From assembly GCA_964370825.1 (NCBI GenBank), contig CAYJKY010000002.1:1-64000 (forward strand): a DNA stretch of 64,000 nt, read 5' to 3'. Below the pieces are notes generated by a model. The model ran no database searches. It was not told where the DNA came from and saw nothing but the letters and a program-made list of their open reading frames with translations. Positions 6,900-15,914 of the stretch are shown piece by piece. The DNA comes from CAYJBH01 sp964370825. Lineage in GTDB: Bacteria; Bacillota; Clostridia; Oscillospirales; Ruminococcaceae. The position numbers and the translations under genes were made by a program. Within the stretch, counting starts at the first letter, position 1. Every line of letters starts with the position of its first letter.

Positions 6900-7205
6900 T
6901 TAGTTATCCATCAGAATGTCAACCGCAACACGACTGCCGGGTTGTATAATACCACGAATAAACTCTCTTACCTTCTCATGTTCAGGGTGGGTGTCGTATG
7001 CCTTCAAGGCCTCGACGCTTTCAAAAACCGAATGAAGGCACGCATCACAGTTACCGGTGCCATCGGTATCGGTATACACCTCAAGCGATATTATTCCGGG
7101 TATGATATCCTTTAATACGTACAGCTTATCCTTTATGAGTTGTTTGTTTTGAGCCTTGTTTTCTTCCTTTAGTTTCCAGCTGACTGTGTGTAGATAGTTT
7201 GCCAT
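6900..7205 (-). CDS. Dabb (stress-responsive alpha/beta barrel) domain protein
   Basis: 101 residues, the usual length of a single Dabb domain (dimeric alpha+beta ferredoxin-like fold). Visible features are the N-terminal LHTVSWKL strand, the central GIISLEVYTD strand, CDACLHSVFESVEALKAYDTHPEHEKVREFI, and a C-terminal RVAVDIL strand. The DTHPEH element is characteristic. Biochemical role is generally unknown in this family. It begins four bases after the YwaF-like gene, with AGGAGG before its ATG, and is the last gene of the minus-strand unit. Confidence 0.85.
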   Translation of the reverse strand: MANYLHTVSWKLKEENKAQNKQLIKDKLYVLKDIIPGIISLEVYTDTDGTGNCDACLHSVFESVEALKAYDTHPEHEKVREFIRGIIQPGSRVAVDILMDN

Positions 7206-7209
7206 AGAA

Positions 7210-7932
7210 TTAACCTCCTTTTTTATTGTATAATAATTTATCTATCATATTGCTAATCTTAATCGCAATATATGTTATAACCGCATATGCAGCTATAATT
7301 ACAAAATAGGAGAGTGCCGCAAACTCCACCGTTGATAGGTTATGTAAAAACGGGCGGTTAGTTTGATAAAAATAATTTCCGCCGGTAAATACATTTGCAA
7401 CTAATGCAGACACAAAATAAAAAGTAAATCCGATTGAAGCATTTCGATAACCTATCCAGGATGGTCGCCATCCGTACGAAACCACCGCAAAGATGGGAAA
7501 CAGCACGGTGATCAGATGATTTATCATATACGATAAACCGCTAATATGGGTGAAATTATATACCTGAATAGGATAAAAAAGTGAAATAAGCGCAAAGATA
7601 CTGTAATAAATCAACGGATCCAAAATTTTTTGCTTTTCGGTTATTAAAAATATTATTGTAAGTGCTGAGGCTACCCTGCAAAGCTGCAGCGGGAGTCCCT
7701 CTGACCAAAAATAAGGGGTGAAAAAAGCATACCATCCATACAGGAAAAAAACCTGCTGAATTGCAAGAATAATTAAAAATCCTTTGCGAATTATACTTTT
7801 GTTATCTCTCACCTTTTGATAGTTTTTAACAAACAGAAAAACTATCAAAAAACAAAATATAAGATATATTATGTGTGATGCTCCGTACAGCTTTACAAAT
7901 GGTGCGTCGGGAGACAAAAAGTTATTTAACAT
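7210..7932 (-). CDS. YwaF/TIGR02206-type integral membrane protein
   Basis: 240 residues, almost entirely hydrophobic with about six or seven transmembrane helices. The N-terminal GASHIIYLIFCFLIVFLFV and the internal LPLQLCRVASALTI and YMINHLITVLFPIFAV are typical of the TIGR02206 (YwaF) family of unknown function. It lies 32 bases after the DUF2344 gene, so it is probably cotranscribed with the radical SAM genes. No catalytic motif can be assigned. Confidence 0.75.
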   Translation of the reverse strand: MLNNFLSPDAPFVKLYGASHIIYLIFCFLIVFLFVKNYQKVRDNKSIIRKGFLIILAIQQVFFLYGWYAFFTPYFWSEGLPLQLCRVASALTIIFLITEKQKILDPLIYYSIFALISLFYPIQVYNFTHISGLSYMINHLITVLFPIFAVVSYGWRPSWIGYRNASIGFTFYFVSALVANVFTGGNYFYQTNRPFLHNLSTVEFAALSYFVIIAAYAVITYIAIKISNMIDKLLYNKKGG

Positions 7933-7964
7933 TTAATTATAGACCTATAAAATTATATTACGGA

Positions 7965-8603
7965 TTATATCCATTCCGTACCTTTCTTATCGAGTATAGC
8001 GGTTCTGATAACTGTTATATTACCCTTTTCGAACTCTCCGACCTCTGAAAGCCAATCTGTAAGGAGTGATGGGCCTACAGTAAGCTCGCCTGCCGGAAGC
8101 TTTATATTTACAACATTCATCTCCCCTTCTAAGTCGAGAATAGGGACATATTCCTTAAGATCAATAAGTTTTTCGCTACGTTTTGTTTTTTTAGTTACCT
8201 CGACCTTTTCCACCTTGTTATATTCTTCAATCGCATTTTTAAACGCAAAAGAGTTGTCTGTTGTGTGTAATTCATAGGTTGAATATCCGATGTCTGCCGG
8301 CTTTGATGAGGCTATGTACATAGAAAACACCTTTATTCCATTAGGCAAGCATCTGTTGACTTTTTCAATCCATTCATTACTCGGTGTTACCTCACTTTTA
8401 AAGTCTACAGCGTCACATACCGTTTCATGGGTAAGCGACAGCGGCAGAGCGAAGGTCATGTAAATATGGGGGTTAAACCCGTTTGAGTACCAAACAGGTA
8501 TACCGCTCTGCCTTAACGCTCTCGACATCACCCTTTGTAAATCCAAATGAGATATATATGCACACTCGTTATATTTTGCAAATCTTGCTCTAATTACAAA
8601 CAC
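7965..8603 (-). CDS. TIGR03936/DUF2344 radical-SAM-associated protein
   Basis: 212 residues if translation starts at the GTG at 8603, which follows GAGGGGG by six bases and gives the family start FVIRARFAKYNECAYISHLDLQR; an upstream ATG at 8636 is possible but has no binding site. The conserved ISHLDL and SNGFNPHIYMTFALPLSLTHE segments mark DUF2344. This family is almost always encoded directly after the TIGR03960 radical SAM protein, as here (14-base overlap), or fused to it. The reaction is not established. Confidence 0.85.
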   Translation of the reverse strand: MFVIRARFAKYNECAYISHLDLQRVMSRALRQSGIPVWYSNGFNPHIYMTFALPLSLTHETVCDAVDFKSEVTPSNEWIEKVNRCLPNGIKVFSMYIASSKPADIGYSTYELHTTDNSFAFKNAIEEYNKVEKVEVTKKTKRSEKLIDLKEYVPILDLEGEMNVVNIKLPAGELTVGPSLLTDWLSEVGEFEKGNITVIRTAILDKKGTEWI

Positions 8604-10434
8604 AATCCACCCCCTCGGCATCTGATTTAATACCACAACCCGAGCACTCTAAATTACATGGTTGGGTTGTCTCTTCATTAACTGCTTTCTGATATTCTCT
8701 TTTCAAAAAATCTCTTGAAACACCATAGTCGATATGTTGCCACGGAAGAACTTCACTGTCATCACGCTGACGATGAGCATAAAATTCGTGTGAAATTCCA
8801 TTACTTTTAAAAGCATTTTGCCACAGCTCGTTATTAAAGTGTTCATGCCATCCGTCCATGCTACATCCGGAGCGAAATGCCGTCTCTATCACAGCAGAAA
8901 GTCTACGGTCACCCCTTGCAAGTGCAGCTTCTAATACCGAGACATCCGCGTCATGGTAACTTACCGAGATTTTTTTGGAGTGTACCGAGGAAAGCAACAG
9001 TTTTTGTTTCCGACGAAGTTCATCATATTCATCCTGTGCCACCCTTTCGAACGGAGTGTTTGGCTTCGGAACAAAACAGCTTACACTTATTGACACCGTA
9101 ACCCCCTTACCTTTTGCACGATTAGGGTTTGTGTAAAACCAGTCAATGACCTTTTTGGCGAGTTCGGCAATACCTACAATATCCTCATCGGTCTCGGTGG
9201 GAAGCCCCATCATAAAATATAGTTTAACCGAGCTGTAACCCGAATTAAATGCTGTTACAACGGTGCGTTGCAAATCTTCTTCGGTGACATTTTTATTTAT
9301 CACATCCCGGAGTCGTTGCGTTCCGGCCTCCGGTGCAAAGGTTAATCCGCTACGCCTAACCTTACTTATCTTCTCTGCAAGTTCCGGGCTGAAGTTATCT
9401 ACCCTTAGCGACGGCAACGACAGATTAATTTTAGCACCTAAAGTCCAGTTTAACAGGTTGTCAAGCAGTGGTTCCAGCTCGGTATGGTCACTGCTTGAAA
9501 GAGAGGTTAAAGAAATTTCATCATATCCCGTTGATTCACATATTGTTCGTGCCGCATCACACAACGAATCGGCAGAGCGCTCTCTGAAAGGACGATATAT
9601 ATACCCTGCCTGGCAGAATCGACATCCCCTTATGCATCCACGAAGTATCTCAACCTGTGCACGATCATGAACCGCACCTATCATGGGTACGGTAAAGTTA
9701 GTCGGTGGTGCAAATTCACTAAAATCTTTTATCCATGTTTTTTGTATCGGTAGCGGTGCACCGTTATTTGATAAAATTTCTTTAACAGTATTGTCATCGT
9801 TATATATAACATCATAAAGTGATGGAACATAGGCACCCTCTAAAGCTGAAAGCTGTTTAAGCGTTTCTTCCTTTGTTATGCCTTTCGCCTTAGCTTCTTT
9901 GATAATTTGACATAGCTCTACATTTACTCTCTCCCCCTCCCCGAGTATAAACAGGTCGAAGAAGTCGGCAAGTGGTTCCGGGTTACACGCACATGGGCCG
10001 CCTGCAATCACAAGCGGAGAAAGCTCATTACGATCCTTTGCATAGAGAGGAATGTCGGCAAGCGATAGCATCGCGAGAATATTTGTATAGGTAAGTTCGG
10101 ATTGCAATGTAAATCCTACTACATCAAAATCACAAAGAGGAGTTTTACCCTCTAAAGAAAAAAGATTAATTTTTTCCTTTACAAGCTGTTCTCTCATGTC
10201 GGGCATTGGCATAAATACACGCTGACACCAGAGCCATGGTTCATTGTTCATAATCTCATACAAAACCTTTAAGCCGAGATGTGACATTCCAATCTCGTAG
10301 CTGTCCGGAAAACAAAACGCAAAATTGATATCAACTTCATCTATATTTTTTACCACCGAAAGCCGCTCACCGCCAATATAACGTGCCGGCTTTTGCACAT
10401 TCGGAAGAATCTTTTTTAATTTACTATCTAACAT
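8590..10434 (-). CDS. TIGR03960 B12-binding-type radical SAM protein
   Basis: 614 residues. The N-terminal third is a cobalamin-binding-like Rossmann region (VDINFAFCFPDSYEIGMSHLGL and the glycine-rich PLVIAGGPCACNPEPLADFFD). The radical SAM cluster motif is CIRGCRFCQAG near residue 270 (CxxxCxxC), followed by a TIM-barrel part with SGLTFAPEAGTQRLRDVINK. The C-terminus carries extra cysteines (CNLECSGCGIKSDAEGVDCVC), perhaps a second metal site. It ends inside the start of its DUF2344 partner. In many Clostridia the pair lies between SpoIVF-like peptidases and ribonuclease G/rplU; the peptidases are present here, but rng and rplU are not. Confidence 0.9.
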   Translation of the reverse strand: MLDSKLKKILPNVQKPARYIGGERLSVVKNIDEVDINFAFCFPDSYEIGMSHLGLKVLYEIMNNEPWLWCQRVFMPMPDMREQLVKEKINLFSLEGKTPLCDFDVVGFTLQSELTYTNILAMLSLADIPLYAKDRNELSPLVIAGGPCACNPEPLADFFDLFILGEGERVNVELCQIIKEAKAKGITKEETLKQLSALEGAYVPSLYDVIYNDDNTVKEILSNNGAPLPIQKTWIKDFSEFAPPTNFTVPMIGAVHDRAQVEILRGCIRGCRFCQAGYIYRPFRERSADSLCDAARTICESTGYDEISLTSLSSSDHTELEPLLDNLLNWTLGAKINLSLPSLRVDNFSPELAEKISKVRRSGLTFAPEAGTQRLRDVINKNVTEEDLQRTVVTAFNSGYSSVKLYFMMGLPTETDEDIVGIAELAKKVIDWFYTNPNRAKGKGVTVSISVSCFVPKPNTPFERVAQDEYDELRRKQKLLLSSVHSKKISVSYHDADVSVLEAALARGDRRLSAVIETAFRSGCSMDGWHEHFNNELWQNAFKSNGISHEFYAHRQRDDSEVLPWQHIDYGVSRDFLKREYQKAVNEETTQPCNLECSGCGIKSDAEGVDCVCN

Positions 10435-11021
10435 TATCCTTTTCCTATTTTTTTCATTGTGATTATTATTATAATGCTAATCAATGAAATTTGCAATACC
10501 GGAGACCCGTTATACAACAATAAATATATCATTCCCGATATAAGTAATGCCGAAGTGACAACAAAAACATAGTCAAGAATATGTAAAAAATCAGTAGGTG
10601 AATAAAGGTATAGAAGCCTTCCGCCATCGGAAAACTCTAATGGAAGCAGGTTAAATGCGGCAACTGCAAGGTTAGAAACAATAATAAAATAAAAATTGTA
10701 GCTTGGATTATAACATGAAATTATTGAGTATATAATTACCACCGCTATATTAGCTGCAACACCAAAGAGCAGTATCAATGCAGTTGCTTTTTTTGATGCA
10801 TTAGGTAGATTTATATGTATCCCGCCTATTCTGCAACCGAGCTTTGGAATCTTTCTTATAACTAAAATATATGCTAATATATGTCCCAGTTCATGGATAA
10901 TTGCCGCATAAAGTCCGTATCTTGCAAAAGTTCCTCCAAAATATAACCCCGCAAACATTAATACCAGTAAAGATGTTGCAGAGCTAAATATGCTATTTAA
11001 AAATCCCATCAGGATATGCAT
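10434..11021 (-). CDS. M50 site-2 protease, SpoIVFB-like
   Basis: About 195 residues from the ATG at 11021 (or 191 from 11009). An intramembrane zinc metalloprotease: HELGH (in AAIIHELGHILAY) supplies the catalytic Glu and two His ligands, and EFSDGGRLL further on supplies the third ligand (the LDG motif). About five transmembrane helices. It overlaps the upstream M23 gene, matching the spoIVFA-spoIVFB order of endospore formers, where SpoIVFB cleaves pro-sigma-K. That role is inferred from gene order and family. The start is uncertain because upstream codons overlap the M23 gene. Confidence 0.8.
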   Translation of the reverse strand: MHILMGFLNSIFSSATSLLVLMFAGLYFGGTFARYGLYAAIIHELGHILAYILVIRKIPKLGCRIGGIHINLPNASKKATALILLFGVAANIAVVIIYSIISCYNPSYNFYFIIVSNLAVAAFNLLPLEFSDGGRLLYLYSPTDFLHILDYVFVVTSALLISGMIYLLLYNGSPVLQISLISIIIIITMKKIGKG

Positions 11022-11898
11022 ATTCCGGATTAACCCTGACACCATCCAGTATAAAGGATAGATGAAGGTGAACGCCTGTTGAGGCGCCTGTTGTTCCCAT
11101 AATACCCAATACTTCGCCTGCAGTAATTTCGTCACCGGCTTCAACAGAATAGCTGTCAAGATGTGAATAGCTGCTCACAAATCCATCGCTATGATCAATT
11201 TTAACATAGTATCCTGCGACTGAATCATATCCTGCATCCTGAATTATTCCATCTGCAACAGACATTATTTCGGTACCCTCTGCTGACGCTAAATCAAGAC
11301 CGCTATGGAATTCCGGCATGCCGGTGATAGGACTTATTCTCGAGCCAAATTCACTTGTTATTCTGCCGGTTTCCACAGGTGATACTATCGGAATTTGCAG
11401 CTGATACTCGGATTCGCTGGTGGGATTGGAAATGAATTTTTCATAGGCAATTTCCTCAGACCCCTGTGCCGATTGTTCGGTGACCGAGGTGGGAGGCACT
11501 ATTGTATCGTCAGTTTGCTCATCAACGGTAGAGGTGTCGTCAGCTTCACCGACAGTAGAGTCAGAGCCAATCTCACCCGTGCCTGCCTGAGGTAATAAAT
11601 TAATTATGTCTAACGCTGCCTGCTCCTGCTCAGCTGTTAAGGTGTTATACATTACAGAGGAGTATGTCAGCCGAATTTCTTCATATATCCCCGGAAATAA
11701 AGCCTTAGAAACAAGTGTCACCATCAATATTACTACTGCAGATGCAATCTGCACCTTGACAAGCAGATATTTATGTTTTGTTTTTATCTTATTATTTGGT
11801 TGGTCGTCCTTAAATACCAGACCGCTTTTTATAGCCCTATTTGTCGGGCGTGCAAAAAGAACATCGGCCGGCATTTCATATTCCTGTTTTTGCCACAT
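10993..11898 (-). CDS. M23 (LytM) domain membrane protein, SpoIVFA-like
   Basis: 301 residues. A cytoplasmic N-terminus of about 45 residues precedes one transmembrane helix (about 46-68, YLLVKVQIASAVVILMVTLV). A Glu/Asp/Thr-rich linker (110-165) leads to a C-terminal M23 domain from TGRITSEFGSRISP. Zinc-ligand motifs are present (FHSGLDLA, YSHLDSY, GVHLHLS), so it may be an active endopeptidase, or it may act as a structural regulator like SpoIVFA. AAAGGAGG lies before the ATG. Followed directly by the M50 protease gene. Confidence 0.8.
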   Translation of the reverse strand: MWQKQEYEMPADVLFARPTNRAIKSGLVFKDDQPNNKIKTKHKYLLVKVQIASAVVILMVTLVSKALFPGIYEEIRLTYSSVMYNTLTAEQEQAALDIINLLPQAGTGEIGSDSTVGEADDTSTVDEQTDDTIVPPTSVTEQSAQGSEEIAYEKFISNPTSESEYQLQIPIVSPVETGRITSEFGSRISPITGMPEFHSGLDLASAEGTEIMSVADGIIQDAGYDSVAGYYVKIDHSDGFVSSYSHLDSYSVEAGDEITAGEVLGIMGTTGASTGVHLHLSFILDGVRVNPEYAYPDGIFK

Positions 11899-11920
11899 AG
11901 CAAAACCTCCTTTGTGTTTT

Positions 11921-11948
11921 ACTATACAGAATATGATAAGCCAGCCAA
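11921..11948 (-). promoter_or_regulatory. Predicted promoter of the SpoIVF-like operon
   Basis: On the minus strand TTGGCT (11948-11943), 16-base spacer, TATAGT (11926-11921), about 25 bases before the M23 gene. It would separate this operon from the fla/che-radA unit upstream. A sporulation sigma factor might be expected, but no convincing sigma-E boxes were seen. Confidence 0.45.
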
Positions 11949-11980
11949 TTTTAGAATATTATCGCATTATGTAATAGTTT

Positions 11981-12009
11981 AACCTGAAAAACAACACGTT
12001 TTTCAGGTT
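11981..12009 (-). terminator. Hairpin after radA
   Basis: AACCTGAAAAAC (11981-11992) pairs perfectly with GTTTTTCAGGTT (11998-12009) with a 5-base loop, seven bases past the radA stop. The U-run is inside the 3-prime arm rather than after it, so termination may be partial. It probably marks the end of the long fla/che-radA unit. Confidence 0.55.
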
Positions 12010-12015
12010 AAGTAA

Positions 12016-13383
12016 TTATAAATGTTTTATCGCTGTTGAAATCATATCAGCCGAAATAATTTCAGCGGATATAAAGCCTTTTTCAAATTTTTTAGCATTT
12101 TGTTTTGGAATAACAAATCTATTAAATCCAAGTCGTGACGCCTCGCCGATACGCTGTTCTATCTGTGATACTGCACGCAGTTCACCACCAAGCCCCATCT
12201 CCCCTATAAAGAGCGTCCTCTCATCTACCGGCCTGTCGTTTAATGCCGATATTATCGCAATAGCCACAGCAAGGTCACAAGCTGTTTCGTCAATCTGAAT
12301 ACCGCCTACAACATTGATATATACATCGAGTGTTCCAAAGGGATATCCGGCACGTTTTTCTAAAATTGCGATTAATAGATTTGCTCTGTTATAATCAAAA
12401 CCTGAGGTGGTGCGGCGTGGTGCGGAATAACTACTTTTAACCACCAGCGCCTGAACCTCTGCAAATATCGGTCTCGAGCCCTCCATGGTGCATACAACAC
12501 AGCTTCCGCCAATCCCTGTAGGTCTTCCCTCAAGTAGTGTTAGGGATGGATTGGTAACCTCTTTTAATCCGTTTGCTGTCATATCAAAAAGACCAATTTC
12601 GTTTGTGGAGCCATATCTGTTTTTTGCTGCACGTAGTATACGATAGGGCAGTGTTTTATCACCTTCAAAATATAAAACGGTATCCACAGTATGCTCCATA
12701 ACCTTAGGACCTGCAATCGCACCGTCTTTGTTCACATGTCCAACAACAAAAACCGGAATTTCATTGCTTTTTGCCGTGTATAAAAGCTGTGATGTACACT
12801 CCTTAACCTGGGTAACGCTACCCACCGAGGAACTAACCTTTTCACTTTGCATAGTTTGAATAGAATCCACCACTGCAAGTACCGGTTTTGTTCTCTCAAT
12901 CAGTGCACATACCTCTTCTATTGAGGTTTCGGTAGCAAGAATAATCCCCTCTCCTTTTATGCCGAGTCGATTTGCACGGAGTTTTATCTGTCTTATTGAC
13001 TCTTCACCGGAGATATACAACACTTGACCACCTTTAGAAATATGATGGCATATCTGTAACAACAGTGTAGATTTACCTGCTCCCGGTTCACCAGATAATA
13101 GCATAAGTGCGCCTACAACAATTCCGCCGCCAAACACCCTGTCAAGCTCGGTAATTCCGGTCGTAATCCTATAATGTCCCCCGAGGTTTTCATCTACCTC
13201 CTGCAGGATATGTGTTTTTGTTGTTCCCATAGGACGAATTGAGGATTTTGCACCTTTTATCTCACGAACTTCATCCTGAACAAGGGTATTCCACTCCCCA
13301 CAGGAGGAACATCTTCCCATCCACCTCGGAAAGGTTTCTCCACAGTGACTGCATATAAAAACAGTTTTAATTTTTTCCTTCAT
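12016..13383 (-). CDS. radA: DNA repair protein RadA
   Basis: 455 residues, normal RadA length. An N-terminal C4 zinc finger (CSHCGETFPRWMGRCSSCGEW), a RecA-like ATPase with Walker A GEPGAGKST near residue 100, the RadA-specific KNRYG motif near 258, and a C-terminal Lon-like P domain (SGFDYNRANLLIAILEKRAG; ETACDLAVAIAIISAL). RadA drives branch migration of recombination intermediates. Its ATG overlaps the stop of the lipid kinase gene (ATGA), so it is translationally coupled to the distal end of the fla/che unit. Confidence 0.97.
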   Translation of the reverse strand: MKEKIKTVFICSHCGETFPRWMGRCSSCGEWNTLVQDEVREIKGAKSSIRPMGTTKTHILQEVDENLGGHYRITTGITELDRVFGGGIVVGALMLLSGEPGAGKSTLLLQICHHISKGGQVLYISGEESIRQIKLRANRLGIKGEGIILATETSIEEVCALIERTKPVLAVVDSIQTMQSEKVSSSVGSVTQVKECTSQLLYTAKSNEIPVFVVGHVNKDGAIAGPKVMEHTVDTVLYFEGDKTLPYRILRAAKNRYGSTNEIGLFDMTANGLKEVTNPSLTLLEGRPTGIGGSCVVCTMEGSRPIFAEVQALVVKSSYSAPRRTTSGFDYNRANLLIAILEKRAGYPFGTLDVYINVVGGIQIDETACDLAVAIAIISALNDRPVDERTLFIGEMGLGGELRAVSQIEQRIGEASRLGFNRFVIPKQNAKKFEKGFISAEIISADMISTAIKHL

Positions 13384-14315
13384 CGATTTATTCCGGCAGG
13401 TATCACAAAGTTAACAATCTTTTCGATAACCTCAATGTCTATATTATTTACATCAAAACACTCGCCATCAATGTTAACGGTAAAAGGTTTTTCAGCAAAA
13501 ATTTCAACCTTTTTCACCCTTCTTGCCTCAAATAGGTCGCGAAGTTGAGGGGCGATGGTATCACCATGAAAGTGTTCACCCTTTTTATACTGGCTGATAA
13601 CCTTTGTAACTCTTGCAAGCCCGGTCTCCTTAACCATACATAACTCTAATATGCCGTCGTCTATAACGGCTCTTGGTGCGGCACAAAATCCTCCACCGTA
13701 ATATTTACTGTTTGCAACCGAGACAAGCAAAAAACTCCCCTCAAATCTTTCACCGTCTGCAGTTATGACTAGACTCTGCCCGAGAGGTTTTGTAAGACGT
13801 TCAATAATTGACATATTATATGCCATACTTCCGCCGCCAAAAAGCTTTAGCCTACGGTATTTAGGGATGTTTTTGGCAATATCTGCATCTAAACCGACCG
13901 AACATATAGCAACACCAACCCTATCCCCTAACTTAATGATGTCGATAGGAATTGATTTACCGTCTAAAATGTTTGATTTAAGGTCAAGAAAATCCTGTTT
14001 TGCTCCTATACTATTGATAAAATCATTTCCGGAACCGCAAGGTACCTGACATATATCGACATCAGAGCACCCTTGTGCCGCATTAACTACCTCATTCAAG
14101 GTTCCGTCACCGCCACAGCTGACTATTCTTAGCTTGCCACCCATATTAATATGATTTTTTGCAATCCTATATGCATCATTTGGTGCGGTAGTTAATTCAA
14201 TTTTTCCGTTGATCCCATATTCTTTATTAAATTCAATCAATTTTGGCACCAGAGTAAGACTTGAGTCTCTTTTCCCTGCAACAGGATTAACAATAAACAG
14301 GTAACGATCAATCAT
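13380..14315 (-). CDS. Diacylglycerol/lipid kinase, YegS/BmrU family
   Basis: 311 residues from the ATG at 14315, which follows AAAGGACAAAAA and gives the standard start MIDRYLFIVNPVAGK; a longer reading from 14396 would run into fapA. The nucleotide-binding DAGK catalytic motif GGDGTLNEVVNA (about residue 60) and PCGSGNDFINSIG (about 84) are intact. The C-terminal half is the beta-sandwich lipid-binding region. Substrate (diacylglycerol or a related lipid) is inferred from the family. Located between fapA and radA. Confidence 0.88.
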   Translation of the reverse strand: MIDRYLFIVNPVAGKRDSSLTLVPKLIEFNKEYGINGKIELTTAPNDAYRIAKNHINMGGKLRIVSCGGDGTLNEVVNAAQGCSDVDICQVPCGSGNDFINSIGAKQDFLDLKSNILDGKSIPIDIIKLGDRVGVAICSVGLDADIAKNIPKYRRLKLFGGGSMAYNMSIIERLTKPLGQSLVITADGERFEGSFLLVSVANSKYYGGGFCAAPRAVIDDGILELCMVKETGLARVTKVISQYKKGEHFHGDTIAPQLRDLFEARRVKKVEIFAEKPFTVNIDGECFDVNNIDIEVIEKIVNFVIPAGINR

Positions 14316-14334
14316 TTTTTGTCCTTTACTTTTA

Positions 14335-15801
14335 TTAGCCGATGTTAATCTCACCCTCATTGAATGATATACTTGAGCTGCCGTAATTTTTATCAATGCT
14401 CTTATTAGCTACGCTTCCAAAAAACACTCTAACCGGAGGGAACAACTCTCTTTTAATATTCACTCTACAAAATTCTAATGCATTTCCGCTTTCAACTTTT
14501 AATGCAAGATCGGTCTTTAATCGTTTTAACATCATCATCATCGTAGGTTTTTTTGCCATTAGTTTAACAAGTAACTCTTTACGATCGGCAGATATTTGAT
14601 TTTGTTGTTCAAGAATTTGAAGGTACTCTATGTTCTTACCTATAAGCTCCATCTCCTCCTCTATCTCTGATATTGATTTTTCAAGTTCATGTATGTGTTG
14701 ATTTAGCTTATGCGTCATACCAAGGTGTAATATTGTCGGAATGTTCACCTCAGAACCGATGACATTTGCTTCAATTTTTTTAACTGCAATTATTTCACCA
14801 CCCGAAATCACCCCTTTGCCTGTTGAGACTATTATATCTTGCTCCGAGGATACGTTGCTGTTAATAATCACCTGTGCCGAAACGGATCCCTCTGCATACA
14901 TTTCACAGTTTTCGATAAACATCGCTTTGATGTTACCTTTGGCAGAAATCTGTCCTTTTTGTTGTCCGTTTATACCATAACCTACCGTTATGTCGCCGCC
15001 TGCATGAAGGTTTGCACCTTCTACCGAACCGGTAATCTTTATATTTTTCTTTGAGTTGATTGTATAGCCGAAAAAAACATCTCCATTAATTACAATATCA
15101 CCGGAAAAATCAATATTTCCTATAGATGAGTCAACATTACCTTTAATTGTAACAAGTTGTTCAACCGAAAATTTACCCTGCGAAAAAACAAGATTTCCAC
15201 TAACATTTGATATTAAATGTGTTCCGTCGGCAGATATTGCCGTATTTGTTCCCTGTGGTACAACCGGCGGTTTCCCCGGGCGGCCTATAAGTTCTTTACC
15301 CGATACTCCCGTACCTGAAACCGGAGGTATTGCATTTACCACATCGGCAATAATTGTTCCCTTTTCAATATCGAGAATAAAACTTAGCTCCTTTAAATCT
15401 ATATCACCGTTATCAAGCAATTGCGGTTTTATATCACGCTCACGACTGAAATGCTCAACAACATATCCATCAACGCCATCCTTCTGAGCGGTTCCGCGTG
15501 CAACAAGATGTGAACTTGTGTACAGACCACGTTCAATCATTGTTTTTATTGCACCTTCATCAATACCATAATTCACATCGTTTTTATTTAAAATTCTCAC
15601 AATCATATCAACAGGAATTTTCTTTAAATCCTGCATGATAATCTCATGCTGCTCTTCTTCAAATACCGAAAGAATTCTATCGACCTCAATTTTTATTCCT
15701 GCTAAAAGATCTCTTGATTTATCAATCTTGCAACAAGAAGCTATAATATCCTCGGTCAACAGAGAAAATTCAGATTCCGGTGTGGTCACATTGTCATTCA
15801 T
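14335..15801 (-). CDS. fapA: FapA (DUF342) family protein
   Basis: 488 residues. Start chosen at the ATG at 15801, 13 bases after AAAGGAG; a GTG at 15828 lies upstream of that site and is unlikely. An N-terminal FapA domain is followed by a beta-helical stack of short repeats (NVDSSIGNIDFSGDIVING, then GSVEGANLHAGGDITVGYG), a coiled-coil (LNQHIHELEKSISEIEEEMELIG, about 355-400) and a short C-terminus. FapA-type proteins influence flagellar assembly or placement. Its start is covered by a potential hairpin (15808-15855). Confidence 0.85.
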   Translation of the reverse strand: MNDNVTTPESEFSLLTEDIIASCCKIDKSRDLLAGIKIEVDRILSVFEEEQHEIIMQDLKKIPVDMIVRILNKNDVNYGIDEGAIKTMIERGLYTSSHLVARGTAQKDGVDGYVVEHFSRERDIKPQLLDNGDIDLKELSFILDIEKGTIIADVVNAIPPVSGTGVSGKELIGRPGKPPVVPQGTNTAISADGTHLISNVSGNLVFSQGKFSVEQLVTIKGNVDSSIGNIDFSGDIVINGDVFFGYTINSKKNIKITGSVEGANLHAGGDITVGYGINGQQKGQISAKGNIKAMFIENCEMYAEGSVSAQVIINSNVSSEQDIIVSTGKGVISGGEIIAVKKIEANVIGSEVNIPTILHLGMTHKLNQHIHELEKSISEIEEEMELIGKNIEYLQILEQQNQISADRKELLVKLMAKKPTMMMMLKRLKTDLALKVESGNALEFCRVNIKRELFPPVRVFFGSVANKSIDKNYGSSSISFNEGEINIG

Positions 15802-15807
15802 AATTAT

Positions 15808-15855
15808 GCCTATGCTCCTTTCCTTCACAAAAGCCCATGTTTGTTTTGCATAGGC
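15808..15855 (-). promoter_or_regulatory. Hairpin enclosing the fapA ribosome binding site
   Basis: On the minus strand GCCTATGC (15855-15848) pairs with GCATAGGC (15815-15808), an 8-bp perfect stem, with an inner CAAAA/TTTTG pairing. The AAAGGAG of fapA is just inside the 3-prime arm and that arm lies between it and the ATG. It could reduce fapA translation relative to cheD. Confidence 0.45.
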
Positions 15856-15914
15856 TCATTATTGTGTTCTCTTGATTTTCTATATTCTTTCTAACCAGCT
15901 CAACATTATTTATT

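Noticed and set aside
8604..8636. Longer start of the DUF2344 gene at 8636
   Set aside because: The GTG at 8603 has a good binding site and gives the usual family N-terminus; the longer reading would overlap the radical SAM gene by 47 bases.
15828..15828. GTG start for fapA upstream of its binding site
   Set aside because: The AAAGGAG lies after this codon, so the ATG at 15801 is preferred.
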